Part shown: in pieces, positions 1 to 6,141 of the stretch
How positions within the stretch are numbered: position 1 is the first letter of the stretch
How the letters are laid out: each line of letters starts with the position of its first letter
Assembly (NCBI GenBank): GCA_902780985.1
Contig: CACZHN010000112.1
Coordinates: 1-8,204 of the forward strand
Source: an uncultured Lachnospiraceae bacterium
GTDB taxonomy: Bacteria; Bacillota_A; Clostridia; Lachnospirales; Lachnospiraceae
Length of the DNA stretch: 8,204 nucleotides
Direction of reading: 5' to 3'
The notes under the pieces: model-generated
The model's input: the letters and a program-made list of their open reading frames with translations, nothing else
What the model was told of the DNA's origin: nothing
Databases searched by the model: none
Translations under genes and position numbers: made by a program

Positions 1-1069
1 TTATCACTTTATTGTCGTATATTTCATAACCGCATTTTCGATACAGGGAAATATTATCAATACTTCTCGTACTTGTAAACAGTTCATATCGTTTTCCGGG
101 ATAGCACTTTTCTATTTCTTCCAGGAGGTGTCGTCCGTATCCCTTGCGCTGTCTGGTCGGATGGACCATCAACTTTCCGATATAAACGGTTCCGTCCTTT
201 TCACAGGCGCGGACCGATCCGATTATCTTTCCGTCTTCTACAAGTTTGAGAACCGTTCCCGCTTCGAACTCTTCGATGACTTCTTCGAGAGTTTCCTTCA
301 GCGGTGGGATATCCCTGCTCTTAAAGAGAGCGGCTTCGCTTTGATATGCAAGATACTGAAGCTGCAGGATTTCTTCCAAGTCGGCGCGTTCGGCGTGGGT
401 GACTTGCGGTTGGGTGCCGGTTTGTGCTGCGGCGGCTTCGCGTACGATCTCAACGAATCGGCGCATCTTCTCAGGATCCTTCAGCTTGTCGGTCTCGACA
501 CCGGAACTTACATCGACACCGTATGGGTGAAGGGCTTCAAGCGCCTCTTTGATGTTATCCGGGCTCAGGCCTCCGGCCAGAAGGTACGGTCTCTTTATAC
601 CGATGAGCCTGCTCCAGTCAAATGTCTCCCCGGAACCCGTTCCGGAATCCACCAGCACAAGATCCGCGTCGGAGTTTTCAATCTCCGAAATGTCTGCAAC
701 CTTGTTGATGTTGAAGGCGCGGATGATGGTGATTGCCTCGTCGGCTGAAATACCGGCTCCCGGTTTTTTCGTCGATTTCAGCAGGCTTCTCAGTTCGGCG
801 ATGTAGTCGTTACTCTCGCTTCCGTGAAGCTGGGCTATATCGATAATGCCTTCATTCATGAGTTCCGCCACGAAGTTCACATCTTCGTTGACGAATACTC
901 CCGCCGCCTTAATGCTCGGGTCCAGATGACTTTTCAGCTGCCTTGCTGTTTCCTTATCCACATATCGGTGACTGAAATCAGCAAAGACAAAGCCGATGTA
1001 ATCCGGGTGGAGTGCATTTGCCTTCTCAATATCTTCTTTTCTTTTTAAACCACAGATTTTTATCTTCAT
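1..1069 (-). CDS. trpF: Phosphoribosylanthranilate isomerase fused to a C-terminal GNAT acetyltransferase domain (3' end beyond window)
   Basis: The frame reads 356 codons from ATG at 1069 to the left edge without a stop; a TAA at 1-3 is out of frame. Residues 1-212 are a complete TrpF, the (beta/alpha)8 enzyme that isomerises phosphoribosyl-anthranilate to CdRP. Visible motifs are KICG with the catalytic Cys6, GFVF at 26-29, SHRYV, QLHG at 80-83, VLVDSGTGSG with the likely catalytic Asp141, FDW, and LAGGLSP at 164-170. A short Ala/Gln/Pro linker (about 212-222) leads into a GNAT domain: ILQLQYLAYQSEAALF, KIIGSVRA, YIGKLMVHP, then the acetyl-CoA loop RQRKGYG at 306-312, and LYRKCGY near the end. 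The gene starts 10 bases after trpC, with no strong Shine-Dalgarno sequence, so translation is probably coupled to trpC. TrpF identity is very secure. The GNAT call is secure as a fold, but its substrate is unknown. The protein probably ends a few residues to a few dozen residues beyond the window. [Confidence was missing from the original answer; the value here was filled in during reformatting.]. Confidence 0.9.
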   Translation of the reverse strand, partial: MKIKICGLKRKEDIEKANALHPDYIGFVFADFSHRYVDKETARQLKSHLDPSIKAAGVFVNEDVNFVAELMNEGIIDIAQLHGSESNDYIAELRSLLKSTKKPGAGISADEAITIIRAFNINKVADISEIENSDADLVLVDSGTGSGETFDWSRLIGIKRPYLLAGGLSPDNIKEALEALHPYGVDVSSGVETDKLKDPEKMRRFVEIVREAAAAQTGTQPQVTHAERADLEEILQLQYLAYQSEAALFKSRDIPPLKETLEEVIEEFEAGTVLKLVEDGKIIGSVRACEKDGTVYIGKLMVHPTRQRKGYGRHLLEEIEKCYPGKRYELFTSTRSIDNISLYRKCGYEIYDNKVI

Positions 1070-1079
1070 TACATTTCAC

Positions 1080-1877
1080 TTAAATACTTTTTAACTCTCG
1101 GATGAGAGTTGACTTGTCGTGGCATCTCATCAGCATTTCTCCGATGAGGACCGCGTCGGTGCCGTTCTCCTTGAGGACCTTTACGTCTTCCGGCTTTTCG
1201 ATTCCGCTTTCCGATACGAAGATGATGTCCGACGGAACCATCTCGCGAAGTCTCACGCTGTTGGTGATGTCCACCGTGAAGTCCTTCAGGTTGCGGTTGT
1301 TGACGCCGACGATCCTTGCGCCCGCTGCGAGGCATCGCTTAACTTCTTCTGCATCGTGGGCTTCGAAGAGTGATGAAAGTCCCAGTGTGTCGGCCAGCTC
1401 GGAGTAGCTCTTCAGTTCCTCATCGCTGAGGATTGCTGCGATAAGAAGTACCGCGGATGCACCCATGAGCTTTGCCTGATAGATCATGTAAGGATCGATG
1501 GTGAAGTCCTTTCTGAGGACCGGTATGCTGACCTTCTTCACGATCTCCTTCAGGTACTCGTCGCTGCCCCTGAACCTGTCCGGCTCGGTGAGGCAGGATA
1601 TAGCGTCTGCGCCGCTGGCTTCGTAAGTCATGGCGATTCCCAGATACGGGAACTCCTCAACTATAACGCCCTTGGATGGGGAAGCCTTCTTTACCTCGGA
1701 TATGATGGAGAGGCCAGGCTTCGAAAGCGCTGCTTCGAAAGGATAGTCGAACTCCTGCACTTCCATTTCACGTGCTGCAAGAAGCTCCGCGTCACGCTGA
1801 ATGTCCTTCGGAGTGTACTGCTCCTTCTGTCTTTCTATTCTGTTTCGTGTTAACTGTGCTAACTCGTCAAGTATCAT
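1080..1877 (-). CDS. trpC: Indole-3-glycerol phosphate synthase TrpC
   Basis: A 265-residue single-domain enzyme that cyclises and decarboxylates CdRP to indole-3-glycerol phosphate in tryptophan synthesis; it is cytosolic. The usual catalytic and binding motifs occur in order: SEVKKASPSKG at 60-70 (Glu61, Lys63), LTEPDRFRGSDEYL at 96-109, LRKDF at 121-125 (the catalytic-acid Lys123), FEAHD at 171-175, GVNNRNL at 191-197, VSESGI at 221-226 and GEMLMR at 246-251. Length is normal for the family and it is not fused to TrpF. The ATG at 1877 lies 23 bases after the trpD stop. The only Shine-Dalgarno-like run, GGGGAC at 1885-1890 (7 bases upstream), belongs to a repeat found elsewhere in the window. 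The alternative start at Met38 would lose the N-terminal helix, so 1877 is preferred. Confidence 0.97.
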   Translation of the reverse strand: MILDELAQLTRNRIERQKEQYTPKDIQRDAELLAAREMEVQEFDYPFEAALSKPGLSIISEVKKASPSKGVIVEEFPYLGIAMTYEASGADAISCLTEPDRFRGSDEYLKEIVKKVSIPVLRKDFTIDPYMIYQAKLMGASAVLLIAAILSDEELKSYSELADTLGLSSLFEAHDAEEVKRCLAAGARIVGVNNRNLKDFTVDITNSVRLREMVPSDIIFVSESGIEKPEDVKVLKENGTDAVLIGEMLMRCHDKSTLIRELKSI

Positions 1878-1883
1878 GGTAAT

Positions 1884-1898
1884 CGTCCCCGTTTCCCA
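1884..1898 (-). repeat. Copy of the GGGAAACGGGGAC repeat in the trpD-trpC gap
   Basis: Read on the minus strand, TGGGAAACGGGGACG is identical to the outer part of the long palindrome at 7450-7514, and its first 14 bases match the copy at 5324-5337. It takes up 15 of the 23 bases between the trpD stop and the trpC start. Its GGGGAC sits 7 bases before the trpC ATG, the right place for a ribosome binding site. Exact identity is seen directly; the binding-site role is inferred. Confidence 0.8.
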
Positions 1899-1900
1899 AA

Positions 1901-2920
1901 TTATCTGTTGCTTACTTCAATAAACTTATTAAGGGTTTCGGTTGCTTTGCCGGAGGCGATGAGCTCTTTAGCAAGTTCGATGCCGGCTTCCATGGAGTCG
2001 GCTTTGCCGCCGATGTAGAGGGCTGCTCCTGCGTTGAGGAGGGTGGCATTTCTCTTAGGGCCCTGCTCTTCGCCGCTGAGGATGCGTCTTGTGATCTCAG
2101 CGTTCTCTGCAGGCTCGCCGCCTACCAGGTCTTCCTTCTTGCATGTCTCGAAACCGAAATCTTCAGGGCGGATAACTCTTGTTCTGTACCAGCCGTCCTT
2201 GATCTCGCAGATTGTTGTAGGTGAGCTGAGGGAGATCTCATCAAGCTTATCCTGTCCGTAAACTACCATTCCTCTCTTAACGCCCAGGTCTGCAAGAACC
2301 TGTGCAAGAGGCTCAACAAGGTACTCATCGTAAACACCGAGGAGCATCTGTGTCGGCCTTCCCGGATTTGTAAGAGGTCCGAGAATGTTGAATACTGTTC
2401 TGAATCCCAGCTCCTTACGGATAGCACCGACATACTTCATTGATGTGTGGTACTTCTGAGCAAAGAAGAAGCACATGCCCACTTCGTTAAGGAGCTCTAT
2501 GCATTTCTCAGGATCCTGCTGAATGTTTACGCCGAGAGCCTCGAGGCAGTCAGCAGTTCCGCACTTTGAAGAAGCAGCTCTGTTACCGTGCTTTGCAACC
2601 TTCATTCCGCCTGCTGCGGCGATGAGTGCTGAAGTAGTGGAAATGTTGAAGCTCTGTGCGTTGTCTCCGCCGGTTCCCACGATCTCGAAAATGTCCATGC
2701 CTGTATTTACAGGGATCGCATGATCTCTCATAGCTGCGGCGCAGCCTGCGATCTCGTCCTTTGTCTCAGCCTTTGCGCTCTTTGTTGAAAGAGCCGAAAG
2801 AAATGCGGCGTTCTGTGTCGGTGTTGTCTCGCCGCTCATGATCTCATTCATTACTGTGTAGGCCTCATCGTATGTAAGGTCCTCTTTGTTAACGATTTTT
2901 GCGATTGCTTCCTTAATCAT
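1901..2920 (-). CDS. trpD: Anthranilate phosphoribosyltransferase TrpD
   Basis: A 339-residue enzyme transferring phosphoribose from PRPP to anthranilate. Family signatures are clear: the PRPP-binding GTGGD at 82-86, the following [19 protein letters not shown] at 110-124, the anthranilate/PRPP-site [20 protein letters not shown], and the later DEISLS segment that carries the acidic metal-binding pair. The length fits the stand-alone family, with no TrpG fusion. An ATG at 2947 is in frame, but ATG 2920 is preferred: GGAGGT at 2928-2933 lies 7 bases before it, and the protein then begins MIKEAIAKI as is usual. This leaves 29 bases after trpG. The stop is 23 bases before trpC. Confidence 0.97.
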   Translation of the reverse strand: MIKEAIAKIVNKEDLTYDEAYTVMNEIMSGETTPTQNAAFLSALSTKSAKAETKDEIAGCAAAMRDHAIPVNTGMDIFEIVGTGGDNAQSFNISTTSALIAAAGGMKVAKHGNRAASSKCGTADCLEALGVNIQQDPEKCIELLNEVGMCFFFAQKYHTSMKYVGAIRKELGFRTVFNILGPLTNPGRPTQMLLGVYDEYLVEPLAQVLADLGVKRGMVVYGQDKLDEISLSSPTTICEIKDGWYRTRVIRPEDFGFETCKKEDLVGGEPAENAEITRRILSGEEQGPKRNATLLNAGAALYIGGKADSMEAGIELAKELIASGKATETLNKFIEVSNR

Positions 2921-2949
2921 TTTTAATACCTCCGTAAATGCATTCAAGA

Positions 2950-3522
2950 TTATTTAATCTTCGTAATAAAGTTTCTGAGTATTGTATTTCCTTCCGGTGT
3001 CAGGATCGATTCCGGATGGAACTGAAGTCCGTATACTTTGTTGGTGGCGTGCTTTACTGCCATTATTTCGCTGTCGTCGTCGGATACCGCGATGACTTTG
3101 AGGCAGTCCGGAATTGTTTCTTCCTTTGCAGCCAGTGAATGGTATCTTGCCACCTCGAGCTTATCCGAAAGCCCCTCGAAGATCACGTCCTTCTCTATGG
3201 AACAAACGGACTGCTTTCCGTGCATCAGTCGCTTTGCGTATGTAACGGTTGCGCCGTAAACTTCGCAGATTGCCTGATGTCCCAGACACACGCCCAGGAT
3301 CGGGAACTTGTCGCCCAGCTCTCTTACCACATCCTCGCAGACGCCTGCGTCACACGGCTTTCCCGGTCCCGGTGAAAGGATGATGTGGGATGGGTTCAGG
3401 GCTTCGATCTCCTGTACCGAAAGCTCGTCATTTCTTACTACTTTAATGTCCGGCTCGATGCTGCCCACCAGCTGATACAGGTTATATGAAAAACTGTCGT
3501 AATTATCTATCAATAAAATCAT
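2950..3522 (-). CDS. trpG: Anthranilate synthase glutamine amidotransferase subunit TrpG
   Basis: A 190-residue class I glutamine amidotransferase that supplies ammonia to TrpE for making anthranilate. The catalytic triad is intact: nucleophile Cys79 in GVCLGHQ, with His169 and Glu171 in FHPES. Other signatures are [13 protein letters not shown] at the N terminus, the oxyanion-region ILSPGPGKP at 48-56, MHGKQS at 100-105 and the substrate-side RYHSL at 126-130. The ATG overlaps the trpE stop as ATGA, which indicates translational coupling and equal subunit amounts. The same protein type can serve folate synthesis as PabA, but the position inside the trp operon favours the tryptophan role. Confidence 0.97.
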   Translation of the reverse strand: MILLIDNYDSFSYNLYQLVGSIEPDIKVVRNDELSVQEIEALNPSHIILSPGPGKPCDAGVCEDVVRELGDKFPILGVCLGHQAICEVYGATVTYAKRLMHGKQSVCSIEKDVIFEGLSDKLEVARYHSLAAKEETIPDCLKVIAVSDDDSEIMAVKHATNKVYGLQFHPESILTPEGNTILRNFITKIK

Positions 3523-4970
3523 ATCTCTGTCTCCAATGCATTTATAACTGCTTTTGCCTTGTTGATACTTTCGATGAACTCTGTCTTCGGTACGGAGTCC
3601 GCTACGATTCCGGCGCCGCTTCTGACGAAGACTCTTCCGTTCTTTTTATATGCGATTCGGATTGCGATGCAGGTGTCCATGTTTCCTGTGAAATCGATGT
3701 ATCCGATCGCTCCGCCGTAAATGCCTCGCTTGCAGTTCTCCAGCTCATCGATCAGCTGACATGCTCTGATCTTCGGTGCTCCGGAAAGGGTTCCCGCAGG
3801 AAGCACTGCCTCGATGGCATCCAGCGCATCCTTGTCGTCTCTGATCTCGCCCTTTACTGTGGAACCGATGTGCATGATGTGTGAGAACTTCAGCACATCC
3901 ATGTATCTCTCAACCTCGACTGTGCCGAACTTGCTGACTCTGCCCAGATCATTTCTACCCAGGTCCACAAGCATGTTGTGCTCGGCCAGTTCCTTCTCGT
4001 CTGCCAGAAGCTCTTTCGTGAGAGCCTCATCCTCGGCAGGTGTTGCGCCTCTCGGTCTTGATCCTGCCAGCGGAAATGTATGAAGCACTCCGTTCTCAAG
4101 CTTTACCAGTGTCTCCGGTGAAGCTCCCGCAACTTCCACATCCGTTCCGGAGAAGTAGAACATGTAAGGTGATGGGTTAATGGTTCGGAGGGCTCTGTAT
4201 GTATTAAGAAGGCTTCCTTCGAACGGAGCCGAAAGTCTGTTGGAAAGGACTATCTGGAAGATGTCTCCTTCGAAGATGTAATGCTTTCCTTTTTCAACCA
4301 TTTCGCAGTACTCTTTTTCGTTGAAGATCGGCTCGAATTCTCCGAGTACCTTGCCCGGCTTATCTTCCGCTTTCTTGCCGTTCTGCAGGAGGTCTGCGAT
4401 GCGCTCCAGTTCGTTCACGCAGCGATTGTATTCTGTGTCGATGTCCGCCAGCCTCGCATTTGCGATGAGCACTATCTTCTGACGAACGTTGTCGAAGGCG
4501 ATGACTTTGTCGAAGAGCATCAGGTCCACGTCCTTGAACTCGTTCTCGTCGACGATGTCGTTCTTCAGCACCGGCTCGCTGTACTTCAGGTAGTCGTAGG
4601 AGAAGTAACCCACGAGGCCGCCGGTGAACGGTGGAAGGTAGCTCACCTTCGGGCTTCTGTACTGCGTCAGCACCTGTCTCAGGTACTCTGTCGGATTGTC
4701 TGTGTGAAATGTAATGTCGCCGGCCTTCATCTCTCCGTTGATGCAGCTGATCTCCAGCTTCGGCTCGAATCCGAGAAATGTATATCTGCCCCAGGTGTCG
4801 CTTTCCTGCGCCGACTCAAGCATGTAGGTGTGAGTCGATACGTTCTTCAGGATGCGGAGGGCTTCGATCGGTGTGATGAAGTCGCTGTAGATCTCGGTGC
4901 TGACCGGAGCTACAGTGTATGCGTCCTTGTCCAGTTTCTTAAGTTCTTCAAGTGTTGGTCTGATATTCAT
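3519..4970 (-). CDS. trpE: Anthranilate synthase component I TrpE
   Basis: A 483-residue chorismate-using subunit that, with TrpG, makes anthranilate, the committed step of tryptophan synthesis. The N-terminal domain has YMLESAQES at 49-57; the LES motif is part of the tryptophan feedback pocket in this family, so end-product inhibition is probably retained. NPSPYMFY at 265-272 completes that pocket. The chorismate-binding domain shows PLAGSRPRG at 300-308, LVDLGRNDLGRV at 334-345, LPAGTLSGAPK at 390-400, GYIDFTGNMDTCIAIR and SGAGIVADSVP near the C terminus. The start is ATG 4970: AAGGAG at 4978-4983 is 7 bases upstream. An in-frame ATG at 5006 lies inside the terminator stem and is not used. 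It is the first gene after the T-box leader. Confidence 0.98.
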   Translation of the reverse strand: MNIRPTLEELKKLDKDAYTVAPVSTEIYSDFITPIEALRILKNVSTHTYMLESAQESDTWGRYTFLGFEPKLEISCINGEMKAGDITFHTDNPTEYLRQVLTQYRSPKVSYLPPFTGGLVGYFSYDYLKYSEPVLKNDIVDENEFKDVDLMLFDKVIAFDNVRQKIVLIANARLADIDTEYNRCVNELERIADLLQNGKKAEDKPGKVLGEFEPIFNEKEYCEMVEKGKHYIFEGDIFQIVLSNRLSAPFEGSLLNTYRALRTINPSPYMFYFSGTDVEVAGASPETLVKLENGVLHTFPLAGSRPRGATPAEDEALTKELLADEKELAEHNMLVDLGRNDLGRVSKFGTVEVERYMDVLKFSHIMHIGSTVKGEIRDDKDALDAIEAVLPAGTLSGAPKIRACQLIDELENCKRGIYGGAIGYIDFTGNMDTCIAIRIAYKKNGRVFVRSGAGIVADSVPKTEFIESINKAKAVINALETEI

Positions 4971-4982
4971 AAAATTTCTCCT

Positions 4983-5032
4983 TAAACAAAAGAAAACCTG
5001 TCCCACAGTTAATACAACTGCTGGGACAGGTT
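4983..5032 (-). terminator. Intrinsic terminator of the trp T-box leader
   Basis: On the minus strand an 11-base arm (5022-5032, AACCTGTCCCA) pairs exactly with 4995-5005. Five more pairs (CAGTT/AACTG) lie inside it past one bulged base, with a five-base loop at 5011-5015. The stem is followed directly by a T-rich run, TTTTCTTTTGTTTA. The 5' arm also contains the bases needed by the antiterminator, so the two structures exclude each other. The hairpin ends about 13 bases before the trpE start codon. Confidence 0.93.
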
Positions 5033-5276
5033 GAATAATCTAATCTACCTGCGGTGCCACCCTGCTTGGTGTGAATCACACCCTCTTAGCGCTTACTATC
5101 ATAAGCCGAACTTTGATCACGGAGGTCCTTACTCCGTCTCCCATACTTTGATAAATCATTTCCGGTCGCCCTCTGAAGTCCATTCAACAAAACACTTAAC
5201 ATCGCAATCTCACCATCTGCGACTCTCTGTAAATAAGGAGGTCCTGCCTACTTACTCTTCATCCACGGTTTAACTG
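4983..5276 (-). promoter_or_regulatory. T-box riboswitch, tRNA-Trp specific, controlling the trp operon
   Basis: The T-box core AGGGTGGCACCGC lies at 5051-5063 (minus strand), after a 6-bp stem III hairpin at 5068-5082. Stem I features upstream are AGAGAG at 5223-5228, GGTGAGA at 5208-5214, and a likely specifier GAA-TGG-A with the tryptophan codon TGG at 5180-5182. The bulge reads UGGC (5056-5059), which pairs with a GCCA tRNA end, as expected for tRNA-Trp with discriminator G. The antiterminator can form by pairing GCAGG (5048-5052) and GGG (within 5061-5063) with CCTGTCCC (5023-5030), which is also the terminator 5' arm. Uncharged tRNA-Trp should therefore switch on trpEGDCF. The core and terminator are unmistakable; the exact stem I boundaries are approximate. 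Confidence 0.95.
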
Positions 5277-5282
5277 TGTACT

Positions 5283-5312
5283 AACATACCACCGAAAAAG
5301 GGGATGTGTCAA
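5283..5312 (-). promoter_or_regulatory. Predicted sigma-A-type promoter of the trp operon
   Basis: Minus strand TTGACA at 5307-5312 is a perfect -35 box. It is followed after 18 bases by TATGTT at 5283-5288 as the -10 box. Transcription would begin around 5276, just before the stem I elements of the T-box. This is a sequence match only, but its position relative to the leader is exactly right. Confidence 0.8.
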
Positions 5313-5323
5313 CAATTTTTTTG

Positions 5324-5347
5324 TGGGAAACGGGGACCTCCGTCCCC
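5324..5347 (+). repeat. GGGAAACGGGGAC repeat copy with a small palindrome
   Basis: TGGGAAACGGGGAC at 5324-5337 matches the copies at 1885-1898 (inverted), 7451-7464 and 7500-7513 (inverted). It continues as a 6-bp hairpin, GGGGAC-CTCC-GTCCCC, at 5332-5347. It lies between the amidotransferase gene and the trp promoter. There is no T-run after the hairpin on either strand, so it does not look like a standard terminator. Confidence 0.75.
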
Positions 5348-5355
5348 ACGTTCCA

Positions 5356-5381
5356 ACTCCCCGGATATCAAAGTCCGGAGT
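5356..5381 (-). other. Imperfect hairpin spanning the stop codon of the amidotransferase gene
   Basis: ACTCCGGA (5374-5381, read on the minus strand) can pair with TCCGGGGAGT (5356-5365) apart from two unpaired G residues. The TGA stop at 5368-5370 falls in the loop. No T-run follows. It may slow or end transcription, or protect the 3' end, but only the pairing is seen. Confidence 0.45.
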
Positions 5382-6141
5382 AGTTCAGGAATACCAGTTT
5401 CATCTTCTCTTCGTCATGGACGTATGAGTAGCTGTGCTGTTTTCCCGTGTGGATCAATTCGCCGTCTTTATATACGAATAATGTGTTCTGCGGTACTTCC
5501 TCCCAGCCGCTTGGTCTGAGGGGATGAGTCGAGAAGATTACCGAGCCCGGCTTCTCGCTCTTATAAAGTGTTCCTTCTTCGTTTTTATGTACATAGAAAT
5601 AATCGCCGTCGTAAAGCATCAGGTTCAGCTTATTTTCCGGTGCAAGTTTTTCGATGAGCTGCTCGATGAGCCTTATTCTCTCATTTGCATCAAAAGAATT
5701 CTGCTCTCGGATATAGTGCTTATTCACCTGATCCACTATATAAAGCAGTATCCTCTCGCTGTCCGTGGTGCCCGTCTGAATCTCGTGATAGGAATCTATC
5801 ACCGGTGACTCGAATATGGTTCCGTTATGGGCCAGGACCCACACTCTTCCGGCTTCGTCACGCTTGGTGAAAGGATGGGTGTTGTCAAAGTTGACATCAC
5901 CGATGGTAGCCCTTCTGATATGCGCTATGAACCTGGATGTCTCGATGCGCCCGGTGAGTCTGCTCTTCAAGTACTGGCTGTCGATGGCCCTTACGGGTTC
6001 CTTTTCCACGGATACAAAATTATCGTCCAGAAACGCCAGTCCCCATCCGTTCCTATGCTCGACACTATGTTCAAAGAATGTTTTAAGCAGGCTGTTTATC
6101 TTTATTTTTCTGTTCGCTGTTACTCCAAAAAGCTCGCACAC
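5368..6141 (-). CDS. Class II glutamine amidotransferase-like protein (YafJ/EgtC type)
   Basis: A 257-residue N-terminal-nucleophile hydrolase of the stand-alone class II glutamine amidotransferase type. After Met removal the sequence starts with the expected nucleophile Cys2 (MCELFG). Next come GWGLAF at 32-37, AHIRRAT at 73-79, NTHPFT at 87-92, AHNG at 104-107 (oxyanion Asn-Gly) and GTTDSE at 124-129. MCELFG, NTHPFT and AHNG resemble YafJ; the architecture also fits EgtC, which removes a gamma-glutamyl group in ergothioneine synthesis. No synthetase domain is attached. The start codon is GTG, fixed by the need for Cys at position 2, and lies 59 bases inside the upstream ligase gene with AGGGAG 10 bases before it. 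Likely chemistry is hydrolysis of a gamma-glutamyl amide; the true substrate is unknown, and the partner ligase suggests a gamma-glutamyl compound. Confidence 0.9.
   Translation of the reverse strand: MCELFGVTANRKIKINSLLKTFFEHSVEHRNGWGLAFLDDNFVSVEKEPVRAIDSQYLKSRLTGRIETSRFIAHIRRATIGDVNFDNTHPFTKRDEAGRVWVLAHNGTIFESPVIDSYHEIQTGTTDSERILLYIVDQVNKHYIREQNSFDANERIRLIEQLIEKLAPENKLNLMLYDGDYFYVHKNEEGTLYKSEKPGSVIFSTHPLRPSGWEEVPQNTLFVYKDGELIHTGKQHSYSYVHDEEKMKLVFLNYSGL

Noticed and set aside
1..3. TAA on the minus strand as the end of the trpF-GNAT gene
   Set aside because: Counting from ATG 1069 gives 356 whole codons ending at position 2, so the TAA at 3-1 is out of frame; the gene is open at the edge.
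2921..2947. Longer TrpD starting at ATG 2947
   Set aside because: GGAGGT at 2928-2933 is correctly spaced for ATG 2920, and the extra residues are not typical of the family.
4281..4985. Plus-strand reading frame of 234 codons opposite trpE
   Set aside because: The composition is a mirror of the trpE codons and there are no motifs; trpE is certain on the other strand.
4971..5006. Longer TrpE starting at ATG 5006
   Set aside because: The extra 12 codons lie within the terminator stem and T-run; AAGGAG at 4978-4983 points to ATG 4970.
5031..5273. Plus-strand reading frame of 80 codons in the gene-free stretch
   Set aside because: It is the complement of the T-box leader and has no protein features.
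4983..5276. Trp leader-peptide attenuator
   Set aside because: There is no short reading frame with Trp codons after a ribosome binding site; the T-box core, specifier and antiterminator explain the leader.
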